A DNA stretch of 64,000 bases, taken from positions 1 to 64,000 of the forward strand of contig HF989736.1 in the NCBI GenBank assembly GCA_000431315.1, given 5' to 3'. Made by a program: the position numbers and the translations under genes. Of this stretch, positions 43,156 through 50,970 are shown piece by piece; the first letter of the stretch is position 1, and each line of letters begins with the position of its first letter. A model generated the notes under the pieces. The model had not been told where the DNA came from. It did no database searches and saw only the letters and a list, made by a program, of their open reading frames with translations. Source of the stretch: Brachyspira sp. CAG:484. GTDB lineage: Bacteria > Cyanobacteriota > Vampirovibrionia > Gastranaerophilales > Gastranaerophilaceae.

Positions 43156-43326
43156 ATGTTTATTTATGAACCGGTAATTGGAAATAAATTATTGAAAAAT
43201 ATTCAAGATTATCCTGAATTGATTAAATTTATTAATAGTGGCGGTGTTGTAATTAATGAAAAACTTACAGCTAATACAACAGAGAAAGTCAAGTTAACAA
43301 GTGAAAAATCCGGTTTATCAAGATGA
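43156..43326 (+). CDS. Small protein, 56 aa, upstream of the TPR gene
   Basis: A 56-codon frame starts at ATG 43156 with AAGGAA 7 nt upstream. The peptide (MFIYEPVIGNKLLKNIQDYP...) is soluble and not recognised. It overlaps the TPR gene start by 26 bp in another frame, so translation of the TPR gene could be coupled to it, as the TPR gene itself lacks a good Shine-Dalgarno. Confidence 0.55.
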   Translation: MFIYEPVIGNKLLKNIQDYPELIKFINSGGVVINEKLTANTTEKVKLTSEKSGLSR

Positions 43327-44365
43327 GACTCATTTCATTAATGTAAAATTAAATGAATTAAAAGATTTATTTTCGAAAAAAAAGTATTTAGAGGTTATTC
43401 GTTCTGTAAAGCAAATTGATAAATTCTTAAATACTGAATATTTAGATTATACATCTTTTGATGATAAGGTTGCTTGTTTAATATTTGCAGGGATAAGTTA
43501 TATTGAACTCGGGCTTTATAATAAGGCTACCGGAATTTTTTATGATATAGAAAATCGATATGAAAAACTTAAACTGTTTAGGCATTTTTGGAAGTCTCAT
43601 TCTGTTAATCCTTCAAGTAAAGAGATGTTTGACTTATCAAACATGGCCTTAAAGTTACTTAAAGAACAAATACAAAATTTTAAGGCACATAATGAAAGTA
43701 GATATTTATCTAATTTGGCTTATGCTTGTTACAAGCTTGAAAAATATAAAGCTGCAATAAAGTATTATAAAAAAGCATTAATTCGTGATAAAAAAAATAT
43801 TCAATTAAATCTTGGTATTGCACAATCACAATATCGTCTTTATAAACATAACTTACCCTGCTGTATTAAAAAGAGGTTTTATAAAACAATAGATTTGTTA
43901 CAAGAATCGGAAACTAATTTTGATTCACTTTTGGCTATAGGCAAAATGTATTATTTTTTGAAAGATTATGAAACTGCATTGGCATTTGTGCAAAAAGCTT
44001 TAGAATTTGCAGAAAGAGAACCTGAAAACCGAATATACGCTTATGATTGGTTGTCCAGAATTGCATATATAACAAAAAATCATACAGTAGCTATCAGTTT
44101 TTACGAGGAAGTTATCAAGTGCTTGGTTGAATTCCCTGATAACCAACAAGATGTTATCCATCCAAAACCCAAATTATATGATATGATGAAATATTTAAAT
44201 GACAATAAAAGAATTGTACACAATCAAGAGATGAGAACTTTATGGTATACAGTTATAGTAAGTCTTTTGTTTACTATAGGATTTGGAATTATAGATAACC
44301 GGAACTTTTTTATGAAAATTATATGTAAATTACTTGTTTTTTGTTTCGGTGTTTCTTGCTCATAG
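43301..44365 (+). CDS. TPR-repeat protein with C-terminal membrane anchor
   Basis: 354 residues. Helical repeats of TPR type occur at about 45-80 and 130-285, for example YLSNLAYACYKLEKYKAAIKYYKKAL and YAYDWLSRIAYITKNHTVAISFYEEVI. Two membrane segments end the protein (about 318-335 and 340-353). The start is GTG 43301, in the end of the small ORF before it. By family it is a protein-interaction scaffold at the membrane. It is the last gene inside the 19-bp repeats; partners unknown. Confidence 0.75.
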   Translation: MKNPVYQDETHFINVKLNELKDLFSKKKYLEVIRSVKQIDKFLNTEYLDYTSFDDKVACLIFAGISYIELGLYNKATGIFYDIENRYEKLKLFRHFWKSHSVNPSSKEMFDLSNMALKLLKEQIQNFKAHNESRYLSNLAYACYKLEKYKAAIKYYKKALIRDKKNIQLNLGIAQSQYRLYKHNLPCCIKKRFYKTIDLLQESETNFDSLLAIGKMYYFLKDYETALAFVQKALEFAEREPENRIYAYDWLSRIAYITKNHTVAISFYEEVIKCLVEFPDNQQDVIHPKPKLYDMMKYLNDNKRIVHNQEMRTLWYTVIVSLLFTIGFGIIDNRNFFMKIICKLLVFCFGVSCS

Positions 44366-44504
44366 CTTTGTTTATATCTATTAAAAAATTTATTCAAGCC
44401 GACCTTTTGAAATTGTTATAATGCGAATAGAATATATAAAATTTTTGCGTAAACGGGGGTATAGGTTTAAATATAGACTATTGTTTGAGTTTATGAAGTG
44501 AAAA

Positions 44505-44523
44505 TGGGTGACTTTTGGGTGAC
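44505..44523 (+). repeat. Right copy of 19-bp element-end repeat
   Basis: TGGGTGACTTTTGGGTGAC, identical to 34204-34222 and in the same orientation. It defines a candidate right end of the integrase element about 140 bp after the TPR gene. Confidence 0.6.
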
Positions 44524-44648
44524 AAAATTATAAAAAAAACACTAAAAAAGAGTAAAATTTATAAGAAAATATAAAAAGTGGAATAGTCTAAAATACAATC
44601 ATATATTAAAATATAAGAAATTGTAAGAAGTCGTAAAAAATAAATTTC

Positions 44649-44714
44649 TCAACTTGTTCTTGTCCAAGCAATAATTTCTTTACCTATAGTTGTTCCGATT
44701 TTTTCTATTCCCAT
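44649..44714 (-). pseudogene. Truncated gene remnant, 21 aa
   Basis: MGIEKIGTTIGKEIIAWTRT followed by Ser and a TGA. AAGGAAA precedes the ATG. The sequence looks like the amphipathic start of a longer protein, so this is probably a remnant cut short by a stop. It lies just outside the right element repeat. Confidence 0.35.
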
Positions 44715-44833
44715 TAAAAATTTCCTTAATTTCCCCAAGTATTTATATAAAGTTTTTTTTCACAAAAATTGCCTGATTATTAAAAAATGTTATGAATGTT
44801 CTCTTTCTAAGAAGGACAGGAAATGATCAAACT

Positions 44834-45851
44834 CTCTGTTCAAGATACACAAACTGGCTGTCATTTTATATAGGTTGTGGTTTCTACCCCAACAACACTA
44901 ACTTTTGAATAAATTTTTTTGAAAATACGCCTTAGTTTCACTATCAAAGCCTATTTTATCTCTAAACAATTAAAGATTAGTTTGAATATTTTGAAGCTTT
45001 TGCACAGGCATTAAACGTCAATAATTAAAAAGGCATATCGTCATATTTGTGTGGTTCACCAATTGGATAATTACTTAACCATTTAAATGTTCTAGGGAAA
45101 TTCATACGTAAAAAGTCTGGTTCCTTTGTCCCGCCTTTATAACCGCTACCCCATAAACCACCGCCGTCTTGCATCCAAGCCAAAATATCCGCCAAAACTT
45201 CATTTACTCTATAATTATCTAAAAATCTACATCTCAAATGTCTTATATCAAATGGAGTTTCTCCTAAATTTTCTGTTGGAAACTTTTGAATATCCACACC
45301 TAAAGATTCCATTATAGTTATTTTTTCCGTTAAATTTTCACTATTAACTATACCATGTGAAATTTCATGGTTTACAACCTTCTTAATATCATTTTTTCCT
45401 ATTTGAGGAGTAAATGAAAAGAAGCTAAAAAGAGGATGCCCACAAGTTATTGCATCCCAGTTCGGTGCAGTATCCCATAAGTTTAAATGATCATAAGTAT
45501 CTTGAATAGTATTTGAACAATACAATTTATAATTATTTTTTGATAATATTTCAGCCCATTTATCAGGTAAGGAATCTAAACTATTTTCAATGGATTTAAC
45601 AAATCCTAAATCTACATTTTTTGTTTTTATCATGGGATATTTCATTTTAAATGAAATATCCTTAGAATAATTTTTCCGTGCTTTATAATTATTATTAATT
45701 GGACTAATGTGCATTACATTGATCTCCTTAGCATAGTATATATATTATTTATTGTAAAATGTGTAAAAATAAAATTTGCTAGCACAATTTGAAAAATTTT
45801 AATACTCAAATTCCCTGTTCAAAATCATCAAATCAACTGTCGTTTTACATA
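44834..45851 (+). repeat. Imperfect 39-bp direct repeats flanking the metallopeptidase gene
   Basis: Copies at 44834-44872 and 45813-45851 agree at 28 of 39 positions by eye (core CTGTTCAA...CTGTC...TTTTA). They lie on either side of the 45025-45714 gene, as if the gene were a small cassette or the promoter region were duplicated. Confidence 0.45.
45025..45714 (-). CDS. Lethal-factor-like (ATLF-type) metallopeptidase candidate
   Basis: 229 residues. N-terminus MHISPINN...DISFK matches the lineage-type N-terminus seen in two other proteins. The zinc helix H116-E-I-S-H120 is followed by N171-E172-V-L-A-D, where E172 fits the third ligand of gluzincins. A preceding L-P-x-x-W-A-x-x-L-x-x-x-x-Y-K-L pattern is reminiscent of ATLF/PPEP-type secreted peptidases. 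There is no classical signal peptide. It lies in an AT-rich, transferred-looking stretch and is flanked by imperfect 39-bp repeats. A secreted effector or toxin is possible. Confidence 0.55.
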   Translation of the reverse strand: MHISPINNNYKARKNYSKDISFKMKYPMIKTKNVDLGFVKSIENSLDSLPDKWAEILSKNNYKLYCSNTIQDTYDHLNLWDTAPNWDAITCGHPLFSFFSFTPQIGKNDIKKVVNHEISHGIVNSENLTEKITIMESLGVDIQKFPTENLGETPFDIRHLRCRFLDNYRVNEVLADILAWMQDGGGLWGSGYKGGTKEPDFLRMNFPRTFKWLSNYPIGEPHKYDDMPF

Positions 45852-45882
45852 TACTTAAAATTTAAAACTAGGAATTTACCTT

Positions 45883-46773
45883 ATGGATGCAAAAACTGTA
45901 TGGACATATTTGAATATAACTGACCCTGTGGTTGCCTGGGAAACATATCGAGGGATATTAATATCACCTGATTGTTATCCGATAGAGAAGAATCCTGCTA
46001 TTAGTTTTTGGCAAATAAAATTTTTAAAAAATATGCAATCCATTCAATCAATAAATGAGTTAAAATTAGAAATTATAAGACAAAAATTTTACCCAAATAA
46101 AGTGTCTCGTTTTAGAGGGTTTTATTATTTTGAAAATCCGGAAACTGCCAAAATCGCCGCAGATTCTTGGAATATTGAATATATGAATCCTTTTTGTTTA
46201 GCAGAAGTCGGCATAGCCCCTAATTCAATTTATTCTAAAATGGATTCAAACTGGATTACATTTTATCTTTCAAAAGAGAATAAACAAGATGATTGGATTC
46301 ATAATTATTGGAAAGGGGAAGTCTGCCCTGAATTTGATAAACCTATTTGGGAATTGTTGGTTGTAGCAAGAGGGGTTATTTATGGTACGGAATTGCGTGA
46401 GCGTGCTTATGAACAGATAAGAAACAATAATCCTACTACAATATTACCAATGCTGGAACAAGCACGAATTGCTGCTTGGCTCGGGTCTGATTTGGGGCAT
46501 GTCGCACCGTATATAACTAGCTTGGGTAAAAATAGGTTTAAGGTTGTAGATATAATGGATATGCGGGATGCTAAAAATCCAGAATATTTAGATAAACTTA
46601 GAAAATATATAGAAAACGCAGCTAATAAAAATAGTATTAATCATGCGGATTTAAAATTAATCGACAGATATAATGTATTTAGTGTTCCTGATACAAGAAA
46701 AAGAAACTTTGAATTTTCTATCCCAGATAGAATTAATATAGATTTCAATATTCATAAACTCTCACATACATAG
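45883..46773 (+). CDS. Hypothetical protein, 296 aa
   Basis: Soluble, no signal or membrane helix. Notable stretches are W-T-Y-L-N-I-T-D-P-V-V-A-W-E-T, R-G-I-L-I-S-P-D, and S-R-F-R-G-F-Y-Y-F-E-N-P-E-T-A. The R...S-x-F-R...E arrangement is vaguely like ADP-ribosyltransferase-fold proteins of the DUF2441 type, but I am not confident. The weak AGGAATT site and very AT-rich codons suggest recent acquisition. It is divergent from the metallopeptidase gene. Confidence 0.6.
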   Translation: MDAKTVWTYLNITDPVVAWETYRGILISPDCYPIEKNPAISFWQIKFLKNMQSIQSINELKLEIIRQKFYPNKVSRFRGFYYFENPETAKIAADSWNIEYMNPFCLAEVGIAPNSIYSKMDSNWITFYLSKENKQDDWIHNYWKGEVCPEFDKPIWELLVVARGVIYGTELRERAYEQIRNNNPTTILPMLEQARIAAWLGSDLGHVAPYITSLGKNRFKVVDIMDMRDAKNPEYLDKLRKYIENAANKNSINHADLKLIDRYNVFSVPDTRKRNFEFSIPDRINIDFNIHKLSHT

Positions 46774-47060
46774 GAATGATTTACCTTCCAAATATTCTGA
46801 TAATTTCTTGCGGTTCAATAGTTTGATTTACTATGCTATTCGGTAAGTTCACATACTTATCATTAAATTCTATTAAAAATGGTCGTATAAATCTATTGTC
46901 TTATTGAAGCATATCTAATTGAGTTTGGCACCGTTAGCAAGCCTAAGGTTGCATCGGTGTGTCATAAAGCGTGGGGACCAATATTTAATGAATAAAGCTT
47001 TTTACTATATTATCAGCACATTGATATTTACCTTCCTTGTTAGGAAATATAAGATTTAAT

Positions 47061-47225
47061 TTAGTATGTGTGGAGGACAGACAAGACTCCATCCTTTGAG
47101 AATTTTTGCAAGTTCATCACTTATATCAATGTATATTTTTTCGCTTGACTTAGGTATCTCAAGTTTGCTATTGACTTTGATACATTGTACAGTATAGAAG
47201 GTTGTTTGGATGGTTATGCATTAAT
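47061..47225 (-). pseudogene. Possible C-terminal gene fragment
   Basis: A minus frame with no start codon, ending SLVCPPHTY and a TAA, has a protein-like composition. It is not recognised. Likely a degraded gene end, but chance cannot be excluded. Confidence 0.3.
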
Positions 47226-47253
47226 ACAACTTTTTACAGAAAAAAGAGGATAA

Positions 47254-47279
47254 ATATTATATATTATATATTATATATT
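47254..47279 (+). repeat. Heptamer microsatellite ATATTAT x 3.7
   Basis: Three full ATATTAT units and a partial, 20 bp before the stop-truncated aldo/keto reductase. It may mark the rearrangement point. Confidence 0.6.
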
Positions 47280-47299
47280 GTTACTTTATCGAATGGAGT

Positions 47300-47464
47300 T
47301 CAAGTCTGAGTTTCGTTTTGATAACTGCTTGCAGTATCAATTAATCTATAGCCAACAGATAGAGCGTCTTCTACAACTCTCTGACAAGTTTCATTATCGA
47401 CCTGGAAAACTCCAAAGCCCAAAACCGGCATTTTTATACCATTATTTAATTTAAGTGTCTGCAT
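47300..47464 (-). pseudogene. Truncated aldo/keto reductase
   Basis: The frame begins MQTLKLNNGIKMPVLGFGVF, continues VVEDALSVGYRLIDTASSY and stops after 54 residues. This is the N-terminus of AKR enzymes (GFGVFQ, GYRLIDTAxxYxNE with the catalytic Asp), which should run to about 280 residues. The downstream sequence has the ATATTAT microsatellite and no further AKR signal. GGAG precedes its ATG, and it ends the operon with the hydrolase and acetyltransferase genes. Confidence 0.8.
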
Positions 47465-47473
47465 TTAATACTC

Positions 47474-48415
47474 CTATCCTAAATATTGATTAAAGTAAGA
47501 AACGAGTTTTGCTACAACTTGTTCCACAAATTGTGGCTTGTCATATAAATCAACATGTGTTGCATCTTGAATTGTAAATATTTCTTTTGGTTCAAGTGCT
47601 TTTTGGTAACAGTCTTCGCTGTAATATAAAGTATCAGCCTTAGAGCCGACAATTAATAAAATTGGTCTTGGGGAAACTGTTTCAATATGACTGAACGCGT
47701 CCCATGCTGCAAGTTTGTCGTTGCTTGAAACAAGGTACCTGTTAGTTGTTGTAGGGTAAAAACAACGCTCTGTTCTGTAGTATTCACTCGCCTCCTTAAC
47801 TATAGTTGATGGTGCATTTGCTATTTCTTCAGGGGTTTCCGGAACATATTTCCAATATTTTGGCTCTTTGCCCCGAGCTTCTGAAGTTCTTGCTTCGGCT
47901 ACCTGTTTTAAAAGATTTTGCAAAAAGTTTTCTTCATTCACACCTGGAAATCCGTTTTTTGCGCTATTGCCTACATCCCAAGTACTTATTCCTGCTGCGG
48001 CTTTAATTCTTAAATCTGTTTGAATGGCATTCATTGTATACCCGCCGCCTGCACAAACTCCCATTGCTCCGATTTTTTCTTCATCAACATAAGGTAATGT
48101 TACTAGATAGTCAACAGCAGAATGAATATCCTCAACTCTGCTTGCCGGATCTTCAAGACACCTTGGCATCCCCTCGCTTTCACCCTGATGGCTTGCGTCA
48201 AATGCTAAAGCTACATATCCGTTTTGAGCTAAATGCCATCCATATAGAGATGAACACTGTTCCTTTACACCTCCTCCAGGATGAGTTAATACTACAGCAG
48301 GATACTTTTTATTTTCATCAAAAGTTGGCGGTAAAAATAACAATCCTGCAATATTCAAATCAAACTTTTTAAAAGTAATTTTTTTACCTTCCTTGTAATG
48401 TGTATCATACAACAT
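47474..48415 (-). CDS. Alpha/beta hydrolase (dienelactone hydrolase-like)
   Basis: 313 residues. Alpha/beta hydrolase fold with HPGGGVKEQ (oxyanion region), FDASHQGESEG, the nucleophile elbow G-V-C-A-G-G-G-Y (Cys as nucleophile, as in dienelactone hydrolases), and a late ATHVDLYD with the catalytic His. The substrate is unknown; YcjY-like proteins share this form. It is 10 bp before the truncated aldo/keto reductase and 4 bp after the acetyltransferase, in one minus-strand operon opposite LysR. Confidence 0.82.
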   Translation of the reverse strand: MLYDTHYKEGKKITFKKFDLNIAGLLFLPPTFDENKKYPAVVLTHPGGGVKEQCSSLYGWHLAQNGYVALAFDASHQGESEGMPRCLEDPASRVEDIHSAVDYLVTLPYVDEEKIGAMGVCAGGGYTMNAIQTDLRIKAAAGISTWDVGNSAKNGFPGVNEENFLQNLLKQVAEARTSEARGKEPKYWKYVPETPEEIANAPSTIVKEASEYYRTERCFYPTTTNRYLVSSNDKLAAWDAFSHIETVSPRPILLIVGSKADTLYYSEDCYQKALEPKEIFTIQDATHVDLYDKPQFVEQVVAKLVSYFNQYLG

Positions 48416-48419
48416 TTTA

Positions 48420-48995
48420 TTACTCTCCTTTGTTTAATGTTTTAATAATTTTGGCAGGATTACCTGCTGCAATCGAATATTGCGGAACATTTTTAGTAAC
48501 GACACTTCCAGCTCCAATAACTGCCCCCTCGCCGATTTCTACGCCTGGTAAAATTGTAACATTTGAACCTATCCAAACATTATTACCGATTTTTACCCGT
48601 TTTGGTGTCATATCAGCTCTTTTTTCAGGGTTAAAATCATGGTTTAAAGTTGCAATCACGACTGAATGGCCGATTAAAACATTATCTCCTATTTCAATTC
48701 CGCCCTGATCCTGAAACTTACAGCAGGCATTTATGAAAACATTTTTTCCAACGGTTATATTTATTCCACAATCCGTATAAAACGGTGGAAACATTCTAAA
48801 ACTTTTATCAACTTTTTTGTCCGTAAGTTGAGAAAATATTTCGACAATTTCTTCTGGAGTATGGTACTTATTGTTAAGTTCCATTGTAATCTTTAAGGCT
48901 TCTTGGCTATGTGTATGAAATTTTTCAAACACTTTGGTACCTTTTTCAACGTTTTTTTGTGTAGCCATATATTTTAAGAAATCTTCGTTATTCAT
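48420..48995 (-). CDS. Sugar O-acetyltransferase (maltose/galactoside acetyltransferase-like)
   Basis: 191 residues of the LacA/Maa/NodL group. An N-terminal helical cap is followed by the left-handed beta-helix: INITVGKNVFINACCKFQDQGGIEIGDNVLIGHSV (hexapeptide repeats), NHDF with the catalytic His, and IGSNVTILPGVEIGEGAVIGAGSVV. It uses acetyl-CoA to acetylate a sugar hydroxyl. It is the first gene of the LysR-divergent operon. Confidence 0.92.
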   Translation of the reverse strand: MNNEDFLKYMATQKNVEKGTKVFEKFHTHSQEALKITMELNNKYHTPEEIVEIFSQLTDKKVDKSFRMFPPFYTDCGINITVGKNVFINACCKFQDQGGIEIGDNVLIGHSVVIATLNHDFNPEKRADMTPKRVKIGNNVWIGSNVTILPGVEIGEGAVIGAGSVVTKNVPQYSIAAGNPAKIIKTLNKGE

Positions 48996-49057
48996 AGAAT
49001 TATTATGTACGATTCTAGTAGAAATAGCAAATACTTATATCGTATATTTAGAAATGC

Positions 49058-49086
49058 TTGACAGGTATTTCTAAATTAAATAAAAT
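49058..49086 (+). promoter_or_regulatory. Strong promoter of the LysR gene
   Basis: TTGACA (49058-49063), 17-bp spacer, TAAAAT (49081-49086). The ATG follows after only 6 nt, so the transcript should start at the start codon. The opposite operon starts at 48995, with an AT-rich 97-bp divergent region between. Confidence 0.75.
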
Positions 49087-49092
49087 AAATTT

Positions 49093-50001
49093 ATGGAAAT
49101 CAGAGTACTAAAATATTTTTTAACGGTGGCGGAAGTGGGAAATATCACTAAGGCAGCCAATCTTATGCACCTGACCCAGCCTACATTATCCCGCCAGCTG
49201 CAAGATTTAGAAAAAGAATTAGGGCAAAAGCTTTTTGTAAGGGGAAATCACAGTATTTCTCTAACTCCGGAAGGAATGCTTTTAAAAAAACGTGCTGAGG
49301 AAATAATAGAACTTGTAGAGAAAACAGAAAATGAATTTTCTACAATTAAAGATGACGTTGCAGGTGATATTTTTATCGGTTCAGGTGAAACTAAATCCAT
49401 TAAGATTATAACTGATGTTATGAAAACCTTGAAAAAGGATTACCCTAAAATCAAATTTCACATAGTTTCGGGTGACAGTGAAGATCTTGTTGAAAGGTTA
49501 GATAAAGGATTATTGGATTTTTGCGTATTGATTCAACCTTTTAACCTTGAGAAATACAACTACATTGATTTAGGTGAAAAAGATACATGGGGAATTTTGC
49601 TTAGGAATGATGATCCAATGGTAAAAAAGAAAAATATAAAAGTCGAAGATTTAATAGGATTGCCTTTGCTTATTTCAAGACAGGTAATTAAGAAAACTAT
49701 AGAGGATAACCCTATATTAAATTGGTTTGGCGAGGATTACGACAAATTGAATATTGTAGGAACTTATAATCTTTTATACAATGCGGCAATTATGACAGAA
49801 GATAAAATAGGTTATGCTCTGGGGCTGGACAGATTAATTGCAACAACAATTGACAGCCCGTTGTGTTTTCGACCTTTAGAACCCAAACTTGAAGTAGGTA
49901 TCAGCATTGCCTGGAAGAAAAACCAGATATTTTCAAAGCCGGCAAAGTTATTTCTTGAAAAATTGTATGAAAAGTTTAAGGTAAATATAATAAATTGTTA
50001 A
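49093..50001 (+). CDS. LysR-family transcriptional regulator
   Basis: 302 residues. N-terminal winged HTH (MEIRVLKYFLTVAEVGNITKAANLMHLTQPTLSRQLQDLE), a linker helix, then a substrate-binding domain of about 210 residues. It is divergent from the acetyltransferase-hydrolase-reductase operon and probably regulates it, as is usual for this family. No Shine-Dalgarno is present. The inducer is unknown. Confidence 0.92.
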   Translation: MEIRVLKYFLTVAEVGNITKAANLMHLTQPTLSRQLQDLEKELGQKLFVRGNHSISLTPEGMLLKKRAEEIIELVEKTENEFSTIKDDVAGDIFIGSGETKSIKIITDVMKTLKKDYPKIKFHIVSGDSEDLVERLDKGLLDFCVLIQPFNLEKYNYIDLGEKDTWGILLRNDDPMVKKKNIKVEDLIGLPLLISRQVIKKTIEDNPILNWFGEDYDKLNIVGTYNLLYNAAIMTEDKIGYALGLDRLIATTIDSPLCFRPLEPKLEVGISIAWKKNQIFSKPAKLFLEKLYEKFKVNIINC

Positions 50002-50086
50002 AAATGCTTAAACAGAGGTCGATAAAAGTCTGAATTGTTCATCTGGCTTTAACTTAGAAACCCGAAAGCAGGAATTATCTGTATAA

Positions 50087-50944
50087 TTATACAATTCTGA
50101 TTTTAAAGCCTAATATTCTTAAAACTTTTTTTGCATCTTCGTATGAAACAGAAAAGATTGGATTCGGCATTTTAGCTTTTTTGTCGGAAATTCCTCTCAA
50201 GTATTCTTTTCCGCCATATCTTGGATGCGTTTTGTCTGTAGATAAAATTTTAATATCTTTTTTAAACGGATTATTTCTATACCATTTACGTGGCATCCAT
50301 CTTTCTTCAGGGTATAAATAATTTACCGGCATTATAAGAGGGTTCTTATTTAACATATATTTATTAAGCATACTCTCATCGTGCCAGAGAGGTACTACAC
50401 CGTTATCCATGTCAATATGAGTTAAACGGGACAGTTCTTCGCACATTTCAAGGAATGAAGCCCCACTTCCTCCGTTTAAAGCTCCGGTTGCGTAATGCTT
50501 TCCTGCACCATATGGGATATATGCCTGCGATTCAGGGTTTCGGTCGTAGGTGAATTCATCAGGATGTTTATTGTAAAATGCAGGGTGTGAACCTGTTATT
50601 AACCAGTCATTTTCTTCGTTTGGCAAAATTTCTTCTCTTACATAATTTAAGAATTTGGTATTGGCATTGAAGAAAAATATGTAGTCATATTCTTTTAACG
50701 CTTCTTTTTGCTTTAAAAATATATCAAATCTCAGCATTGTATCATAAGGCCAGCCCAATTTTTCCTGATGAATTTTTAAAACATTATCATTTTCTTCAAA
50801 ATTCAGATGTTCTGCGTCAGTAAATACAAAATATTTCTTCTGCGCATCAGGTAAGAAATACTTTTCACAACTTGGATAGAATTCATCCCAGAAACACACA
50901 TATCGTCCGGTAACAATATATAAAACAGCTACTTTATTTCCCAT
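50087..50944 (-). CDS. GT6 family glycosyltransferase (histo-blood-group ABO-like)
   Basis: 285 residues that match the GT6 fold throughout: YFLPDAQKKYFVFTDAE, WPYDTMLRFDIF, FFFNANTKF, HPAFYNKHPDEFTYDRN, AYIPYGAGKHYATGALNGG, LWHDESMLNKYMLNKNP and NYLYPEERW. In mammals these make alpha-1,3-Gal/GalNAc on A/B antigens. The metal motif DxD is N93-A-N95 here, as reported for bacterial GT6 enzymes such as that of Bacteroides ovatus that work without metal. E190 in WHDES is at the catalytic Glu position. It probably decorates a surface glycan with a host-like epitope. Confidence 0.9.
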   Translation of the reverse strand: MGNKVAVLYIVTGRYVCFWDEFYPSCEKYFLPDAQKKYFVFTDAEHLNFEENDNVLKIHQEKLGWPYDTMLRFDIFLKQKEALKEYDYIFFFNANTKFLNYVREEILPNEENDWLITGSHPAFYNKHPDEFTYDRNPESQAYIPYGAGKHYATGALNGGSGASFLEMCEELSRLTHIDMDNGVVPLWHDESMLNKYMLNKNPLIMPVNYLYPEERWMPRKWYRNNPFKKDIKILSTDKTHPRYGGKEYLRGISDKKAKMPNPIFSVSYEDAKKVLRILGFKIRIV

Positions 50945-50970
50945 AAAATAATAATAACATAAATATATCG

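Larger units (their letters stand above)
44366..45024. other. Gene-poor AT-rich spacer at right end of element
   Basis: 659 bp with no convincing full gene. It contains the right 19-bp repeat (44505-44523), a 21-codon minus ORF (44649-44714) and one copy of an imperfect 39-bp repeat (44834-44872). Sequence is very AT-rich. Likely the junction of the integrated element with decayed chromosome. Confidence 0.5.
46774..47299. other. Decayed spacer with gene debris
   Basis: About 520 bp without an intact gene. A hairpin CACCG...CGGTG lies at 46929-46959 with inner GCAA/TTGC. On the minus strand 47061-47225 an unstarted frame reads like protein (TVQCIKVNSKLEIPKSSEK). A heptamer repeat ATATTAT (47254-47279) abuts the truncated reductase. 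Reads as a graveyard of rearranged genes. Confidence 0.45.

Noticed and set aside
46929..46959. Riboswitch or ncRNA hairpin
   Set aside because: Stem of five pairs with loop pairs only; no known riboswitch signature and it lies in gene debris.
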